NCBI RefSeq assembly: GCF_003236175.1
Contig: NZ_QKTW01000016.1
Span: 128,482 to 192,481, forward strand
Direction: 5' to 3'
Origin: Taibaiella soli
GTDB taxonomy: Bacteria > Bacteroidota > Bacteroidia > Chitinophagales > Chitinophagaceae
DNA: 64,000 nt
Positions 18,140-28,900 of this stretch are shown here, piece after piece. Positions within the stretch are counted from its first letter, which is position 1. Every line of letters starts with the position of its first letter. The notes beneath the pieces were generated by a model. The model ran no database searches and was not told where the DNA came from. It saw nothing but the letters and a program-made list of their open reading frames with translations. Both the position numbers and the translations under genes were made by a program.

Positions 18140-18180
18140 AAAAATGTCCTCTTAACAGAATCGTTTAAGAGGACATTTTT
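18140..18180 (+). terminator. Intrinsic terminator of the small lipoprotein gene
   Basis: A 16-base perfect stem at 18140-18155 and 18165-18180, with core TGTCCTCTTAA, has a nine-base loop, and its distal arm ends in five T residues. It also lies just beyond the stop of the convergent DUF2723 gene and may serve both directions. Confidence 0.9.
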
Positions 18181-18200
18181 CCTTTATAGTTAGAGGTTTA

Positions 18201-21200
18201 CTAAGGGGCTGACGCGTTTACAACGGGAGCCAGGCTGGTGTAATGCGCCTGAAACCGTGCAGCGATAAATTTCGCGGTGGCACTGTCACCGGCTTCCGCT
18301 GCGGTACTAGCGAGCATATTCATCAAACCAAGATCATTACGCAAATCACGGGTAGTTGACTCCTGCTGTTTTTCACTCAGGGTCTTGGTCCAGGCGATAT
18401 CGGCTTCTGCATTTCGGGTAATTTTCATCGCCAGCTCTTTTCCTTTATCCTGCGCCCCCGCACGATAGTATGCCTGCGCAATGTAAAAAGCAGTCACATC
18501 GTAATAATAAGACGACTCAGTCACCGATGTCATTATTTTATCAAGCAGCTTGACTGCCTCTTCTTTTCGGCCCACTGCTGTTAATTCATCTGCTGTTCTC
18601 GCTGCATTAAAACGATAAGACATCAGCATCACGCGGTTCTTTTCATCGAAATAAACGTCATTTTGTTCTGCTCCACCCCAGATATATTTTTTAGTGAAAA
18701 GGTCTGATGTTTTGTCTTTATCGATCATTATTTCTCCCGGTGCAATATTTTTTGTGGTGAATGGCAATAAATGATACACCACTCCCTCCATTCGCAGATT
18801 GTTCGCAAGGCCCATCGGATTATCATTACCCGGATAACTGCCGTTAAAATAGATCGGACGTTTCCAGCCATCTCTGGCGTTTGCAGCAATGATATTGAGC
18901 ACTGCTAAATCGTTTTTATATGCAGCATCTTTCTGAAACTCAAACTTCATTTCATTATTAATAGTGGCTGAATCCGCTGGCGAAATCCATTTCCGATCCA
19001 CCAATTGCTGTACTGGCAACCCTTGTACAAAAAACTTTTTTGAAGGAAGATAATTTTCCATACTGCCGGAATTCGTCGCCAGTTTATTTTGCTGATCGTT
19101 GCTGATTACAAATTTGCAGATCTCTTCCAGATTGAAATATTTGTCCTGCGGTATCTGAGGATTGCTGAAATAGCCTACATAATTATGATTGCCGCCGATG
19201 TAATCTTCTTTTTTCCAGATCATAGGTACAGCATCCGCATCATTCACCCGATAATTGAGCTGGTCTACATACCAGTCTGTTCCTAATAACTCAATGATTA
19301 ATACACGTACATCACGGCGGATACCTTCAACCTCCTGCAAATACCAAAGCGGGAAAGTATCATTGTCTCCAGAGGTAAACAAAATGGCATTAGGCGCGCA
19401 TGACATAAGTGTATTATACGCGGTAGCACGTGCGAGCGACTTCCCGGACCGATCGTGATCATCCCATTCCTCTTTCGCCATAAGTGCTGGTACGGCGAGC
19501 AAACAGAGCAACAACGTCAGATATACCGCCTTGGGTGTTTTGGTTAAACGCTGTATCCATTGCTGCACCAGCAATACGCCAAGTCCAATCCAGATAGCGA
19601 ATGCGTAGGTACTTCCTGCAAATGCATAATCTCTTTCACGCGGTTGCAAAGCGGCCATGTTGAGATAAATCGCGATAGCTATGCCCGTAAAGAAAAACAG
19701 TATAAGTACAACCATTGCATCTTTCCGGTGATGATTAAACTGATAGATCATTCCCAGAATACCCAGTATTAAAGGAAGAAAATAAAGTTGATTGCGTGCT
19801 TTATTATCGTTGAATCCGGAACTCATTGCATTCATATCTCCGACACGCATTTTATCTAAAGGTTGGATACCCGAGATCCAATTACCATTCTTCACTTCGC
19901 CCTGTCCTTCGAAATCATTTTGCCTGCCTGCGTAATTCCACATAAAATAACGCCACCACATCCAGTTGATCTGGTATCCCATAAAAAAAGAAAGATTGTC
20001 GGCAGAAGTTGGAATATCGTCCTTATCAAGACCCAGATAGGATTGATAATACTGCACATGCGTCGGGTCTGAATTATCCCAGATACGCGGGAAAAAGCGC
20101 ATTCTGCTTTCATCATATTTATAGTTGAATTTATGGTCTGTGACTTCGTAATAATCCTTTCCATCTTTCTTCACCTGACTGTAGCTGTTTCCTTTCTGAT
20201 TGATTCCTGTAACAGGCGTATTATAATCTGGTCCGTATAAAAGTGGCTGTTGTAAAAATTGCTCCCGTTTCAGATAAGAAACCAAACTCATCACGTTATC
20301 GGGATTGGTCATGTCCACGCCAACATTAGCGCGGGAACGGATCATAGGAATCAGATAACTGGAAAAACCCAGGATGATAAACAACAAGCTAATGGTCCCA
20401 ATATGCAGCCAGTAATTGTTTTTCTTTTTTGCGTAAAAAAGCAAACCGACCAATCCTGCCAAAAGTAATACAGCAAAGAATAATGCTCCTGAATCAAATG
20501 GCATTCCGAAACTGTTGACGAACAACAGATCAAATTGCGCAGCCATCATCGGCAAATATTGAATTACACCAAACTGCACCGCAGCAAGCATTACACAGCC
20601 TACAACAAACGCGATAACTATTCCCATTTTTGTCGCTTTGTATCTGCGGAAGTAAAAAATCACTGCCAAAGCCGGAATCGCCAATAAATTAAGCAAGTGA
20701 ATACCTATAGAAATACCGATCAGATAGGCGATCAATACCAGCCACCGGTCCGCGTATTTACTATCTGCAGTATCTTCCCATTTAAGCATCGCCCAAAACA
20801 CTAATGCCGTAAAACAAGAAGAGGTGGCGTAAACTTCGGCCTCCACCGCAGAGAACCAAAAGGTGTCAGAAAAAGTATACGCTAATGCCCCAACTACTCC
20901 GCTGCCCATAATCAGCCACAGCTGCTGTTTTGAAATAGTGTCACCGTTTTTTATTAAAAGCTTTCGGGCAAAATGTGTAATAGACCAGAATAAGAACAGG
21001 ATTGTAAAGCCACTGGCAATAGCGGATTCTGAGTTAATAACCGCCGCCATTGAAGTCTTACTACCACCTGAGAAAATGGCAAACAATCGCTGGATAGTCA
21101 TAAAGAAAGGTGCACCAGGCGAGTGACCAACCTCCAGCTTGCTGGCACAGGCGAGGAATTCACCACAATCCCAAAAGCTCGCCGTACGCTCCATCGTCAG

Positions 21201-21269
21201 CAGATAAACCATTGTGGCAAAGGCAAATACCATCCAGCCTGTGAGATTATTTATTTTTCGGTAGTTCAT
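18201..21269 (-). CDS. DUF2723 family polytopic membrane protein (glycosyltransferase-like)
   Basis: This 1022-residue protein starts with the DUF2723 signature: a first transmembrane helix, then TASFWDCGEFLACASKLEVGHSPGAPFF, in which the Asp/Glu after the first helix resembles the catalytic acidic residue of GT-C fold enzymes such as protein O-mannosyltransferases. About eleven further hydrophobic segments occupy residues 70-610. The C-terminal 400 residues are soluble, with TPR-like helices at the end. It is present in most Bacteroidota. A membrane-embedded transfer of sugar from a lipid donor is inferred from fold similarity, and the acceptor is unknown. It is a single-gene unit that diverges from the two-component pair. 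Confidence 0.85.
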   Translation of the reverse strand: MNYRKINNLTGWMVFAFATMVYLLTMERTASFWDCGEFLACASKLEVGHSPGAPFFMTIQRLFAIFSGGSKTSMAAVINSESAIASGFTILFLFWSITHFARKLLIKNGDTISKQQLWLIMGSGVVGALAYTFSDTFWFSAVEAEVYATSSCFTALVFWAMLKWEDTADSKYADRWLVLIAYLIGISIGIHLLNLLAIPALAVIFYFRRYKATKMGIVIAFVVGCVMLAAVQFGVIQYLPMMAAQFDLLFVNSFGMPFDSGALFFAVLLLAGLVGLLFYAKKKNNYWLHIGTISLLFIILGFSSYLIPMIRSRANVGVDMTNPDNVMSLVSYLKREQFLQQPLLYGPDYNTPVTGINQKGNSYSQVKKDGKDYYEVTDHKFNYKYDESRMRFFPRIWDNSDPTHVQYYQSYLGLDKDDIPTSADNLSFFMGYQINWMWWRYFMWNYAGRQNDFEGQGEVKNGNWISGIQPLDKMRVGDMNAMSSGFNDNKARNQLYFLPLILGILGMIYQFNHHRKDAMVVLILFFFTGIAIAIYLNMAALQPRERDYAFAGSTYAFAIWIGLGVLLVQQWIQRLTKTPKAVYLTLLLCLLAVPALMAKEEWDDHDRSGKSLARATAYNTLMSCAPNAILFTSGDNDTFPLWYLQEVEGIRRDVRVLIIELLGTDWYVDQLNYRVNDADAVPMIWKKEDYIGGNHNYVGYFSNPQIPQDKYFNLEEICKFVISNDQQNKLATNSGSMENYLPSKKFFVQGLPVQQLVDRKWISPADSATINNEMKFEFQKDAAYKNDLAVLNIIAANARDGWKRPIYFNGSYPGNDNPMGLANNLRMEGVVYHLLPFTTKNIAPGEIMIDKDKTSDLFTKKYIWGGAEQNDVYFDEKNRVMLMSYRFNAARTADELTAVGRKEEAVKLLDKIMTSVTESSYYYDVTAFYIAQAYYRAGAQDKGKELAMKITRNAEADIAWTKTLSEKQQESTTRDLRNDLGLMNMLASTAAEAGDSATAKFIAARFQAHYTSLAPVVNASAP

Positions 21270-21415
21270 ATTTCTGGTTAATTTCTAAAGAAGTGAAATT
21301 ACCGGAGCGCCGACCGCAGGCAGGTTAAAGCGCGGGGAATTAATGTTAAATAAGGTTAAAAGGCCATCTGTTCTGCGTCGATGATTGTAATTTGCTGTCA
21401 ACCATTTTACCAAAC

Positions 21416-22735
21416 GTGAAGAAGCTCAACCTCAAATGGATCCGAGTACTGATGACGGCCAGCTATATTTTGCTGATCGCACTTACGGGCTTATGGCTGC
21501 ATAGCCAGTTGAAAACAGAGAAAGATTCACTGACGAAAGATCTCGTGAAACTGTTTACCAATGTGCAGGAACAGATCACCGATTCACTGATGGTGGTAAA
21601 GTATGTCTATCCGGCCATGAACCAGCAAGCCGTTGCGGAAGCGCAACCAGCAGAAGTACCACAGCCTGTTTCTGTGAATTTGCCGAAGCCCGAAATGCTC
21701 CGTGCTATGCGTTTTCTGATGAAGAATACGACACCGATTTCCAAAGCAGAAGAAAAGCAATTGTTCCGTATGGATACAATTGTTTTCAACGAAATATTCA
21801 CGACACGCATGAAAGAAAACGGTTGGCATTTCAAATCTGACTGGATTCCTTTGAATGGAAATGAAGCAACGAAAGAAAAAAATATTTTCATACCGAGTCA
21901 TTTCTTCACGAATGAAAATGGTGTGATGATTTCTAACTATGACCGCTATTTGTATCGTCGTTTGCTGCCGGAATTCGCATTTGTGTTGGTTCTACTTTCT
22001 ATCACTGCAACGGCCTTCCTGGTAATGTACCGCGGCTTGAAACAACAAATGCAATTGAGTGTAATGAAGGATGATTTTGTGAGCAACATGTCGCACGAAT
22101 TAAAGACTCCGATTGCAACTGTAAAAGTAGCACTGGAAGCGCTGCAACATTTCGATGTGATTGAACAACCAGAATTGAGTCGTGAATATTTAGGAATGGC
22201 CATGCATGAAATGGAACGGCTGGAACTCCTGGCAGGAAAGGCGCTACATACTTCTTTGTTAGAATCCGGAAAGATGGTTCTGCATCCGGAACTTCATGAT
22301 CTGGAAAAACTAGTAACACAAGTAGTGCATGCTTATCAGCTGAAACTACAACAATATGGCGCCACTATCTCGATTCATACAATAGGTGAAAATTTCATCA
22401 CAAAACTTGATCTCTTACATACCCAGGGCATACTCGTAAATCTGCTCGACAATAGCCTGAAATATGGCGTTGCACCAGTCCGTATCCGCATCATTCTCCG
22501 TGAACTGGAAAATGGTATTCAACTTTCTGTGAATGACAACGGACCTGGTATTCCGGAAGAATATCGTGCACGCGTTTTTGAAAAATTCTTTCGTGTACCA
22601 ACCGGCAACCAGCACAACACAAAAGGTCATGGTCTTGGATTGAATTATGCAGCACAAGTGATGGCGCAGCAAAATGGCGGCATCCGCGTGGAGAATGCAA
22701 CAGAAGGTGGCTGTACTTTTACCCTTACATTTTAA
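21416..22735 (+). CDS. Two-component sensor histidine kinase
   Basis: The GTG at 21416 (reading VKKLNLKWIRVLM) is the likely start. An in-frame TTG at 21392 would add eight poorly fitting residues. Two membrane helices (about residues 10-30 and 180-200) flank a roughly 150-residue periplasmic sensor domain. The cytoplasmic part has the H-box NMSHELKTPI with the phosphorylated His near residue 227, the N-box LLDNSLKYG, the G1 box NDNGPGIPEEY and the G2 box GHGLGLNYA. No HAMP domain is visible. The response-regulator gene begins nine bases after the stop. The signal sensed is unknown. Confidence 0.9.
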   Translation: MKKLNLKWIRVLMTASYILLIALTGLWLHSQLKTEKDSLTKDLVKLFTNVQEQITDSLMVVKYVYPAMNQQAVAEAQPAEVPQPVSVNLPKPEMLRAMRFLMKNTTPISKAEEKQLFRMDTIVFNEIFTTRMKENGWHFKSDWIPLNGNEATKEKNIFIPSHFFTNENGVMISNYDRYLYRRLLPEFAFVLVLLSITATAFLVMYRGLKQQMQLSVMKDDFVSNMSHELKTPIATVKVALEALQHFDVIEQPELSREYLGMAMHEMERLELLAGKALHTSLLESGKMVLHPELHDLEKLVTQVVHAYQLKLQQYGATISIHTIGENFITKLDLLHTQGILVNLLDNSLKYGVAPVRIRIILRELENGIQLSVNDNGPGIPEEYRARVFEKFFRVPTGNQHNTKGHGLGLNYAAQVMAQQNGGIRVENATEGGCTFTLTF

Positions 22736-22744
22736 CTAGTATTA

Positions 22745-23437
22745 GTGAAGAAAAAGATTTTCTATATAGAGGATGAGCCTTATCTGGGGCGTATTGTAAA
22801 GGACACTCTGGAACGGAAGGGGTATGAAGTTTTACTAAAACGTGATGGTGCGCGTATCATGGAAACGCTCACACAATTTTCGCCTGATATTTGCCTGCTG
22901 GATGTCATGCTGCCGCATGTAGATGGCTTTACTTTAGGCAATCATATTCGCAGTTTACATCCGCGCTTACCAATTATCTATCTGACTGCTAAAACTCAAA
23001 CGGAAGACTTGCTGCAGGGTTTTTCTTCAGGCGGAAATGACTATATCAAAAAGCCTTTCAGCATGGATGAACTTTTTGTACGTATCGAAAATCAGCTGAG
23101 ATTATCGGCGCCATTTAATGAAAATAGTGACACGCTTCCGGAAGAATTAACGTTGCATAATTTCCGTTTTTACCCAGCGCGTTATGAATTGCATTTCGGA
23201 GATAAAGTGATCCGTCTTTCGAATCGCGAATCGCAGATTTTGTCTATTCTCTGCAATCATAAAAACAAACCGGTGGACCGAAAAGTGCTGCTACACCATG
23301 TTTGGGGCGATGATTCTTTTTTTAATTCCCGCAATCTGGATGTTTATATCCGCAAGCTCCGCAGTTATTTTGAACCTGATCCATCGATTGAAATTATCAC
23401 GTTGAAGGGGATTGGATATCATTTTGCGGTGGCGTAG
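22745..23437 (+). CDS. OmpR-family response regulator
   Basis: This 230-residue protein has a receiver domain (IEDEP near the N-terminus, phosphorylated Asp in CLLDVML near residue 52, Thr in YLTAK, Lys in DYIKKPFS) and a C-terminal winged-helix DNA-binding domain (LSNRESQILSILC, NLDVYIRKLRSYF, TLKGIGYHF). The start is a GTG nine bases after the stop of the kinase gene, so the two are a cognate pair. Targets are not evident, and no repeated binding half-sites were recognised in the flanking DNA. Confidence 0.93.
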   Translation: MKKKIFYIEDEPYLGRIVKDTLERKGYEVLLKRDGARIMETLTQFSPDICLLDVMLPHVDGFTLGNHIRSLHPRLPIIYLTAKTQTEDLLQGFSSGGNDYIKKPFSMDELFVRIENQLRLSAPFNENSDTLPEELTLHNFRFYPARYELHFGDKVIRLSNRESQILSILCNHKNKPVDRKVLLHHVWGDDSFFNSRNLDVYIRKLRSYFEPDPSIEIITLKGIGYHFAVA

Positions 23438-23673
23438 TTGCCCGCAGCGAGTGGGCTTCCCGCAAAACACGCGGAGAGGCAAAGAAGCTAAGGATTTTTA
23501 ATACAATTTTTTTTCTCTCACAACGCCCGAGGCACCGAGATCCATATTATTTTTCCGGTTCTCGTATAGCAGGTTATGAGCAAACTTTGCGCCGCCGTGT
23601 CCGCCGTGGGCCCCTTCGCCTTCGCTCTGGGTGAGAGATTCGCGTCTCTGGGTGAAAAAATTCGCGTGAAAAA
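23438..23673. repeat. Intergenic region with degenerate repeats and a 21-22 base tandem duplication
   Basis: Between the response regulator and tamL lie words of the CGCAAAACACGCGGAG and GCGCCGCCGTG type that look like the common degenerate intergenic repeats of many bacteria. At 23625-23645 and 23646-23667 the segment beginning CTCTGGGTGA and ending ATTCGCGT is duplicated head to tail with small differences. No gene is supported here. Confidence 0.6.
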
Positions 23674-25992
23674 CTAGAAAGGATAACCGATTCCTATATT
23701 CAGCAACATATTGTCTTTACGCCAGTCGGGATCACCGAGATCAATCTGGTTAAATACCCAGCGTTCGCCTTCCGGCATCCAGGGTTTGCGGACAGGCATG
23801 CCCCAGTCGAAACGCAGAATGAGTATTTTGAAATCAAATCGCAGACCAAGCCCAACGTCCGCTGCAAGTTGCTTATAGAAATCCTTCGTGAATTCCCCGC
23901 CAGGGAAGTTGGGATTTTTATTATACAACCATACGTTACCAGCATCAAAGAAGATAGCGCCTTTCACAAAACTAAAAAGCGTTCGGCGTAGCTCTGTACT
24001 AAATTCCAGCTTCAGGTCGCCCACCATTTGTATATAGTCCGTTCCTTCCGAATTAAACGTACCCGGCCCCACCATTCTTGATCTAAAACCACGCAAACTA
24101 CTGCTACCGCCGGCGAAGAATTGCTTCACATTCGGCAACTGATAAGATTGTCCGTACGGACGGCCAGCGCCAATCAGCAAACGGCTTGCCCACGATGTTT
24201 TATTGTCGAGGTTATTGTAGTAACGAAAATCAAGTTGAGCGCGAACATACTCTGCAAATTCGCTGTTCACTATCTTCTTTGGCTCATCACCATATTGCGC
24301 TCTGTTCGTAAATCCTCCCAGCGTACCGGAAAAATCGGTAAGCCCGTCAAAATAAAAGTTGTTTTTCCTTACCGTTTGTGCCTGCGAGTTGTAAGTAAAT
24401 TCATAAGAAGGACCAATCACAAACCCATTGAAATCGATATTGGAATAATTATACGTGTAATCAAAATTACCGCCGTTATCAACCGTATCGGTGCGTACAA
24501 AATAAACGTTGATCGGATACAATTGGTGTTGCTTTCGGACATCTTCTTTCCAGTCGTAACCAAATGCAGCTTTTGCCGTATGAACCCGAAGCGGCTGCGA
24601 CTGTGTTTCCAATGTATATCCTGCTTTGATCACAGTATGCGGCATGTAATAGCTGCTGGAATTTACATTGATAAACGGCACCATAAACCTCGGAAAGCTC
24701 ACACTCGTTTCTATACCGGCCTGGTAAGTATTGGGCGTAGTATTTTGACCATTACTTGCGTACTGCAATTCAAAACCACCGAATACTTTGAACTGAAAAA
24801 GCTCTGCTCCTCTGAAGGCATTTCTGTTTCGCCAGCTCACACTCACCTTCGAACCAACGCGACTATCATTCTGCGTATTTGCTCCAGCCTCCAGCCGCAA
24901 CGATTTCTTTTGAAACGGTGTGAGATAATAAAACACATTCAACGCCGGAATGGTTGTATCTACTTCTTCAAAACGGTTTTTTACAAACTTAAATGTACCC
25001 AGACTCACCAGCCTGCTCAGTGAAGCATCCTGGTCTCCACGGCTGTACAAATCGCCCGGTGAAAATTTCATGGCGTTGGTAAATACAGAAGGTTTAAAAT
25101 CCTGCGTATGTTCTGCTACATAAAATCCTTTATAAAAGACTGCATCTTTCCGGTTCGTGTCTGCCTTGCGTGCATTTAACTGATAGTTCGGGTAAATATA
25201 CACATCCTTGATATGGAATATTTTCACAGCTTCGTCCGGCATCTCATCCGTTTTAATGAGTACTTTCAGGTCTACCTGATGATCGCCAACAGTGCTGTCA
25301 ACACTAATCAGCAAATAATCGGGCTTGAAATAAAAATAGCCGCGTTCTTTCAGCTTTTTGTCAATGCGTTCCCGCTCGCCTTTGATCAGATCGAGATTGT
25401 AGGGCTGGCCTTTGGTCAGTAATGTTTCATCTTTAATAGTGTCAATGTCTCGTGCCAGATCTCTTGTCAATGTGAATGTATCTGTTTTAAAAAGCACATT
25501 CCGGATTTTGTATTGGTCATTGGTCACAATGTCAAAAAAAGCCTCTGTTTTCTTACCCTTTGTTTTTGTTGTTACGGTTACCTGTGGTTTAAAAAATCCA
25601 CGATTGTACATGCGGTTTGCCAATACATTTCTATTGTGATTCGGATTGAATGCAGAGAAATAAACAGGCGGCTCCCCTTTTTTATTGAGCCAGCGCAGCA
25701 GTTTCTTGCTCTTTCCAGTGGAATCTTTTGTAGATACATAATGTGCCCAGAGTTTAAATCGCACAAGGCCAAGTAGCTTTTTGTTCGGTACAGGACGCAC
25801 TGCTCCGCCAAGATCGGTCTTCAGGAACTCGCGTTCTTGCTTCGAAGCCATCCGGTCATTAATCCGAATGGTAGAACCAGTGTACAGCGTTTCGCCTTCC
25901 GGAATATACTTTGTCACGCTGCAAGAAGCGAACAGCAGTATACACCATAGCCATCCTGAAATAAGCCATCTGCTATTTTTTTTGCTGCGCAT
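23674..25992 (-). CDS. tamL: TamL: lipid-anchored BamA/TamA-family outer-membrane protein
   Basis: This 772-residue protein begins with a signal peptide whose lipobox is LFASC (Cys24), so it is a lipoprotein, unlike TamA of Proteobacteria. The next about 330 residues hold POTRA-like repeats (for example PYNLDLIKGERERIDKKLKERGYFYF), and the C-terminal half is a 16-strand Omp85 barrel with the RGF motif in SLRGFRSRMVG and a terminal Phe. This combination is what has been called TamL in Bacteroidota. It overlaps the tamB gene by 20 bases, so the two are translated together. The expected role is insertion or assembly of outer-membrane components, or lipid transport, together with TamB. Confidence 0.88.
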   Translation of the reverse strand: MRSKKNSRWLISGWLWCILLFASCSVTKYIPEGETLYTGSTIRINDRMASKQEREFLKTDLGGAVRPVPNKKLLGLVRFKLWAHYVSTKDSTGKSKKLLRWLNKKGEPPVYFSAFNPNHNRNVLANRMYNRGFFKPQVTVTTKTKGKKTEAFFDIVTNDQYKIRNVLFKTDTFTLTRDLARDIDTIKDETLLTKGQPYNLDLIKGERERIDKKLKERGYFYFKPDYLLISVDSTVGDHQVDLKVLIKTDEMPDEAVKIFHIKDVYIYPNYQLNARKADTNRKDAVFYKGFYVAEHTQDFKPSVFTNAMKFSPGDLYSRGDQDASLSRLVSLGTFKFVKNRFEEVDTTIPALNVFYYLTPFQKKSLRLEAGANTQNDSRVGSKVSVSWRNRNAFRGAELFQFKVFGGFELQYASNGQNTTPNTYQAGIETSVSFPRFMVPFINVNSSSYYMPHTVIKAGYTLETQSQPLRVHTAKAAFGYDWKEDVRKQHQLYPINVYFVRTDTVDNGGNFDYTYNYSNIDFNGFVIGPSYEFTYNSQAQTVRKNNFYFDGLTDFSGTLGGFTNRAQYGDEPKKIVNSEFAEYVRAQLDFRYYNNLDNKTSWASRLLIGAGRPYGQSYQLPNVKQFFAGGSSSLRGFRSRMVGPGTFNSEGTDYIQMVGDLKLEFSTELRRTLFSFVKGAIFFDAGNVWLYNKNPNFPGGEFTKDFYKQLAADVGLGLRFDFKILILRFDWGMPVRKPWMPEGERWVFNQIDLGDPDWRKDNMLLNIGIGYPF

Positions 25993-28900
25993 TCGTAGTG
26001 TCGTTTGTTTTCTGGTCCATCAGTTTTTTTTGCTCTTCCCGCTGGCGTTGACGCTTCTTTCGGTTAAAGAGATTTTTGAACCTGTTATAGTCGAGGTTTA
26101 CAATAAAATTCACGCCAGTCTCTGTCACATATCCTTCCAATGCCCCGGCATCCTGATCGGTACGATATACGCGAACATTATAGCGGCCATCAGTTGTCAA
26201 TTTATAATCCGCAGAAAGATTTCCCGGAATCAGGCTGGCTTGCTGATTATTGGAGCTTTGCGGTCCTGAAAGCTCAAAGTTGTTACCGACCGTAACGGTT
26301 AAACGATCGTTGAGCAAGCTTTTCGAAGCAGCAATATTCAGATCGGTGCGCTCCGCTCTTTCTCCCGAAGTATAATCTTCTTGCGTGGCCAGATCAACAC
26401 TCAAGTCTACACCTTTAACGAGCGAGCTGGCATAGCGATTTAACTGATCACTGATGAAACTGCTCACACTTTGTTTCGCTGCGAACTCAACACTGCCGCC
26501 CGCTCCTGAAGACAGCGGATCTTCTCCTACAAATGAATTCAGAATCAACAACGCGAATACTTGCTTATTCATTTCTGAAGGTTCTGTACGTAATTGCGTC
26601 AACCTGTTGCGCACCAGATCTACACCATCGGAGGACAAACGATAATTTTTTCCTTCGGGCAATTCTATATCAAACGAAATTTCGGGCTGCATGATCTGAC
26701 CTTTCAAAATAAGATCTACATCAAACGGCAAGCGTTGTTTGTAATAATTTAACTGCGACTGGTCAGGCACCTGTTTCGCTACGAGATCGTACGGTGCAGC
26801 CTGCGCTACGTAGACAGCTGTGATATCCAGCCTTGTCCCGTCAATCGGGTCACCAGCAAATGTAATCATGCTTCCCGGCTTGATATTAAACGTGCGGTTG
26901 AGCATATTATAATGCAGCTGGTAAGAACCGCTTTTCAATTCGTATTCGCCTGTAAGCCCCACCACACCACCTGCCGTCACTGAGGCGTTGAGTGAAGCTT
27001 TACCTTTCACGGTTAAACGGTCGCCCGTTCCCTGATCTACAATCACATTAAACTGCGCATTGTCCTCAATATTTACATTCACATTGATCCCTGATCCCGG
27101 CGAGACTTTTGCGCGCTTGATGGTGTCTGTTTTCGGCAGCAAAATCCTGTTTCGCCCTTTATCTCTCGGATTGATAAACACGACTACGCCATTTCCTTTT
27201 TCAATTTCCGGATCTTTATCTGGCAGTGCGAGTGTAAAATTGGTTCCGTTTAATATGCCAAGGTCACCATCAACATCTATAGCAGATAACGGTCCTGTAA
27301 TATGCAGTTTTGATGACAGATAAACGTCGCCGTAAAATAGCTTGTTATCTTTTGCCTGGGAATGAAGGGCTCTCCATTTCTTAGCGGTCAACTGCAAATC
27401 GAGATTCATGTTGCTGTAATCTTCCGTCAATACATAACCATTTATGGTAAAGGCATTGCCTGCGCTGTCCAGTATTCTAAACTTGTCAAACTGAATTCCT
27501 TTTTCGTCGAAATTGATTTTCTCGCCTGGCATATGAAAATCGGCATTCAACATTGTCACTGTAGTTTCCAGCTTGTCTGTATTCAGCGTACCCGTAATCT
27601 TGGGTGCATCTGTCGTTCCTTTGATGGCTAAGTTGCCACGTAAAAAACCGGAGCTATTCTTGATTTGCCCACCAGCCAGTGACTCCATGCTTTTCAGGGC
27701 AAGTGCATTCATCTTTAGCTGAAAATCAAAATTATTACCATCAACCGGCTGTATATAATACATACCGTCTAGCTGAATATCATTACCATAACCGGTAATT
27801 GCAACAGATGTGTTGATGCTATTCGCATTCTTGCTTTCCGCTTTTGCAGTAAGATCGCCGATAGTGTCATTGAGTACCGTCAGGTTGTGAATTTTTAAAT
27901 CGGCGGCCATCATCAGATCCGGACTTATCTGATTAAGGTCTACCGTTCCGGAAACAACACCATCAGCCAACAATGTGTCAGGGCTGCTGATAATTCCGGT
28001 TACATTCGCTATCCTAAAATTGTTGATGTCAATGGACATAGGCGCATTGTAAGTTGCGGCCTTACTATTGATACTTAACAATTCTTTCTCGTGACTAATA
28101 TCAATTCCCTGCGCGTAAAAACCTTTGGGGCCGATAACAAATTTATTGCCCTCTTTTACCGACCATTCTTCATAATTGAGCAATAAACGATTGCCCAGTG
28201 TAATGGTACGATCGTCTCCGTCCTGCGACATTTTCGCCGATAACGCAAAGCGGTCTTTCTTTGCAGTGTCCTGTACATTCAACGCTGCCGTAATTTCGTC
28301 GCTGGTCAGAGAACCCTTTAAAGTTGTATTTACAAGTCTCAGGTTGCCCCTCGAAAAACGGGCTACCACCACATCATAATTTAGTGAAGAATCGGCCTCC
28401 TCAATATTTGCTTTTACACCTCTGATGCGATTGCTCGCGTAATTCAATCTCGCCAGTGATGCATTTAATTTCATGGTCTTCGGATCTAAACGTCCGGCGA
28501 TTTTCAAGGTATCAACGCGCGTCAATCCCGGCGCCAATGTGTGTATCAGCGGACCATCTACCATAAAGGCATTAAGTGTCAGATCATAATTATCCGGCAC
28601 TTTTACCGGAACTATCTTTACTTGCTTTTTGTTTTTTACATCAACGATTTTCTTAACAGTATAATGCCGGTTCAAATGGTCTTGCACTACATTGCCAATC
28701 TGTGACAGTGCCAGATGTCCATCGATATTCGCCTGCAGTACGCGCAGATCGATTTTGATGTGGTTCAGACTATCTTGCGGAGTAGACGCAACGTACAAGC
28801 TGTCCTGAAAGAAACGCTGTCCGTCATTTACAATTACTAAATCACGCATGGTAATAACACCTTGCGGATAGTCTACATTAAGTACTGGCACATCGGCGTG

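Noticed and set aside
24121-25023. 300-residue open frame on the plus strand inside tamL
   Set aside because: Antisense to the well-supported TamL barrel and without recognisable domains. Long chance frames on the opposite strand are expected in such genes.
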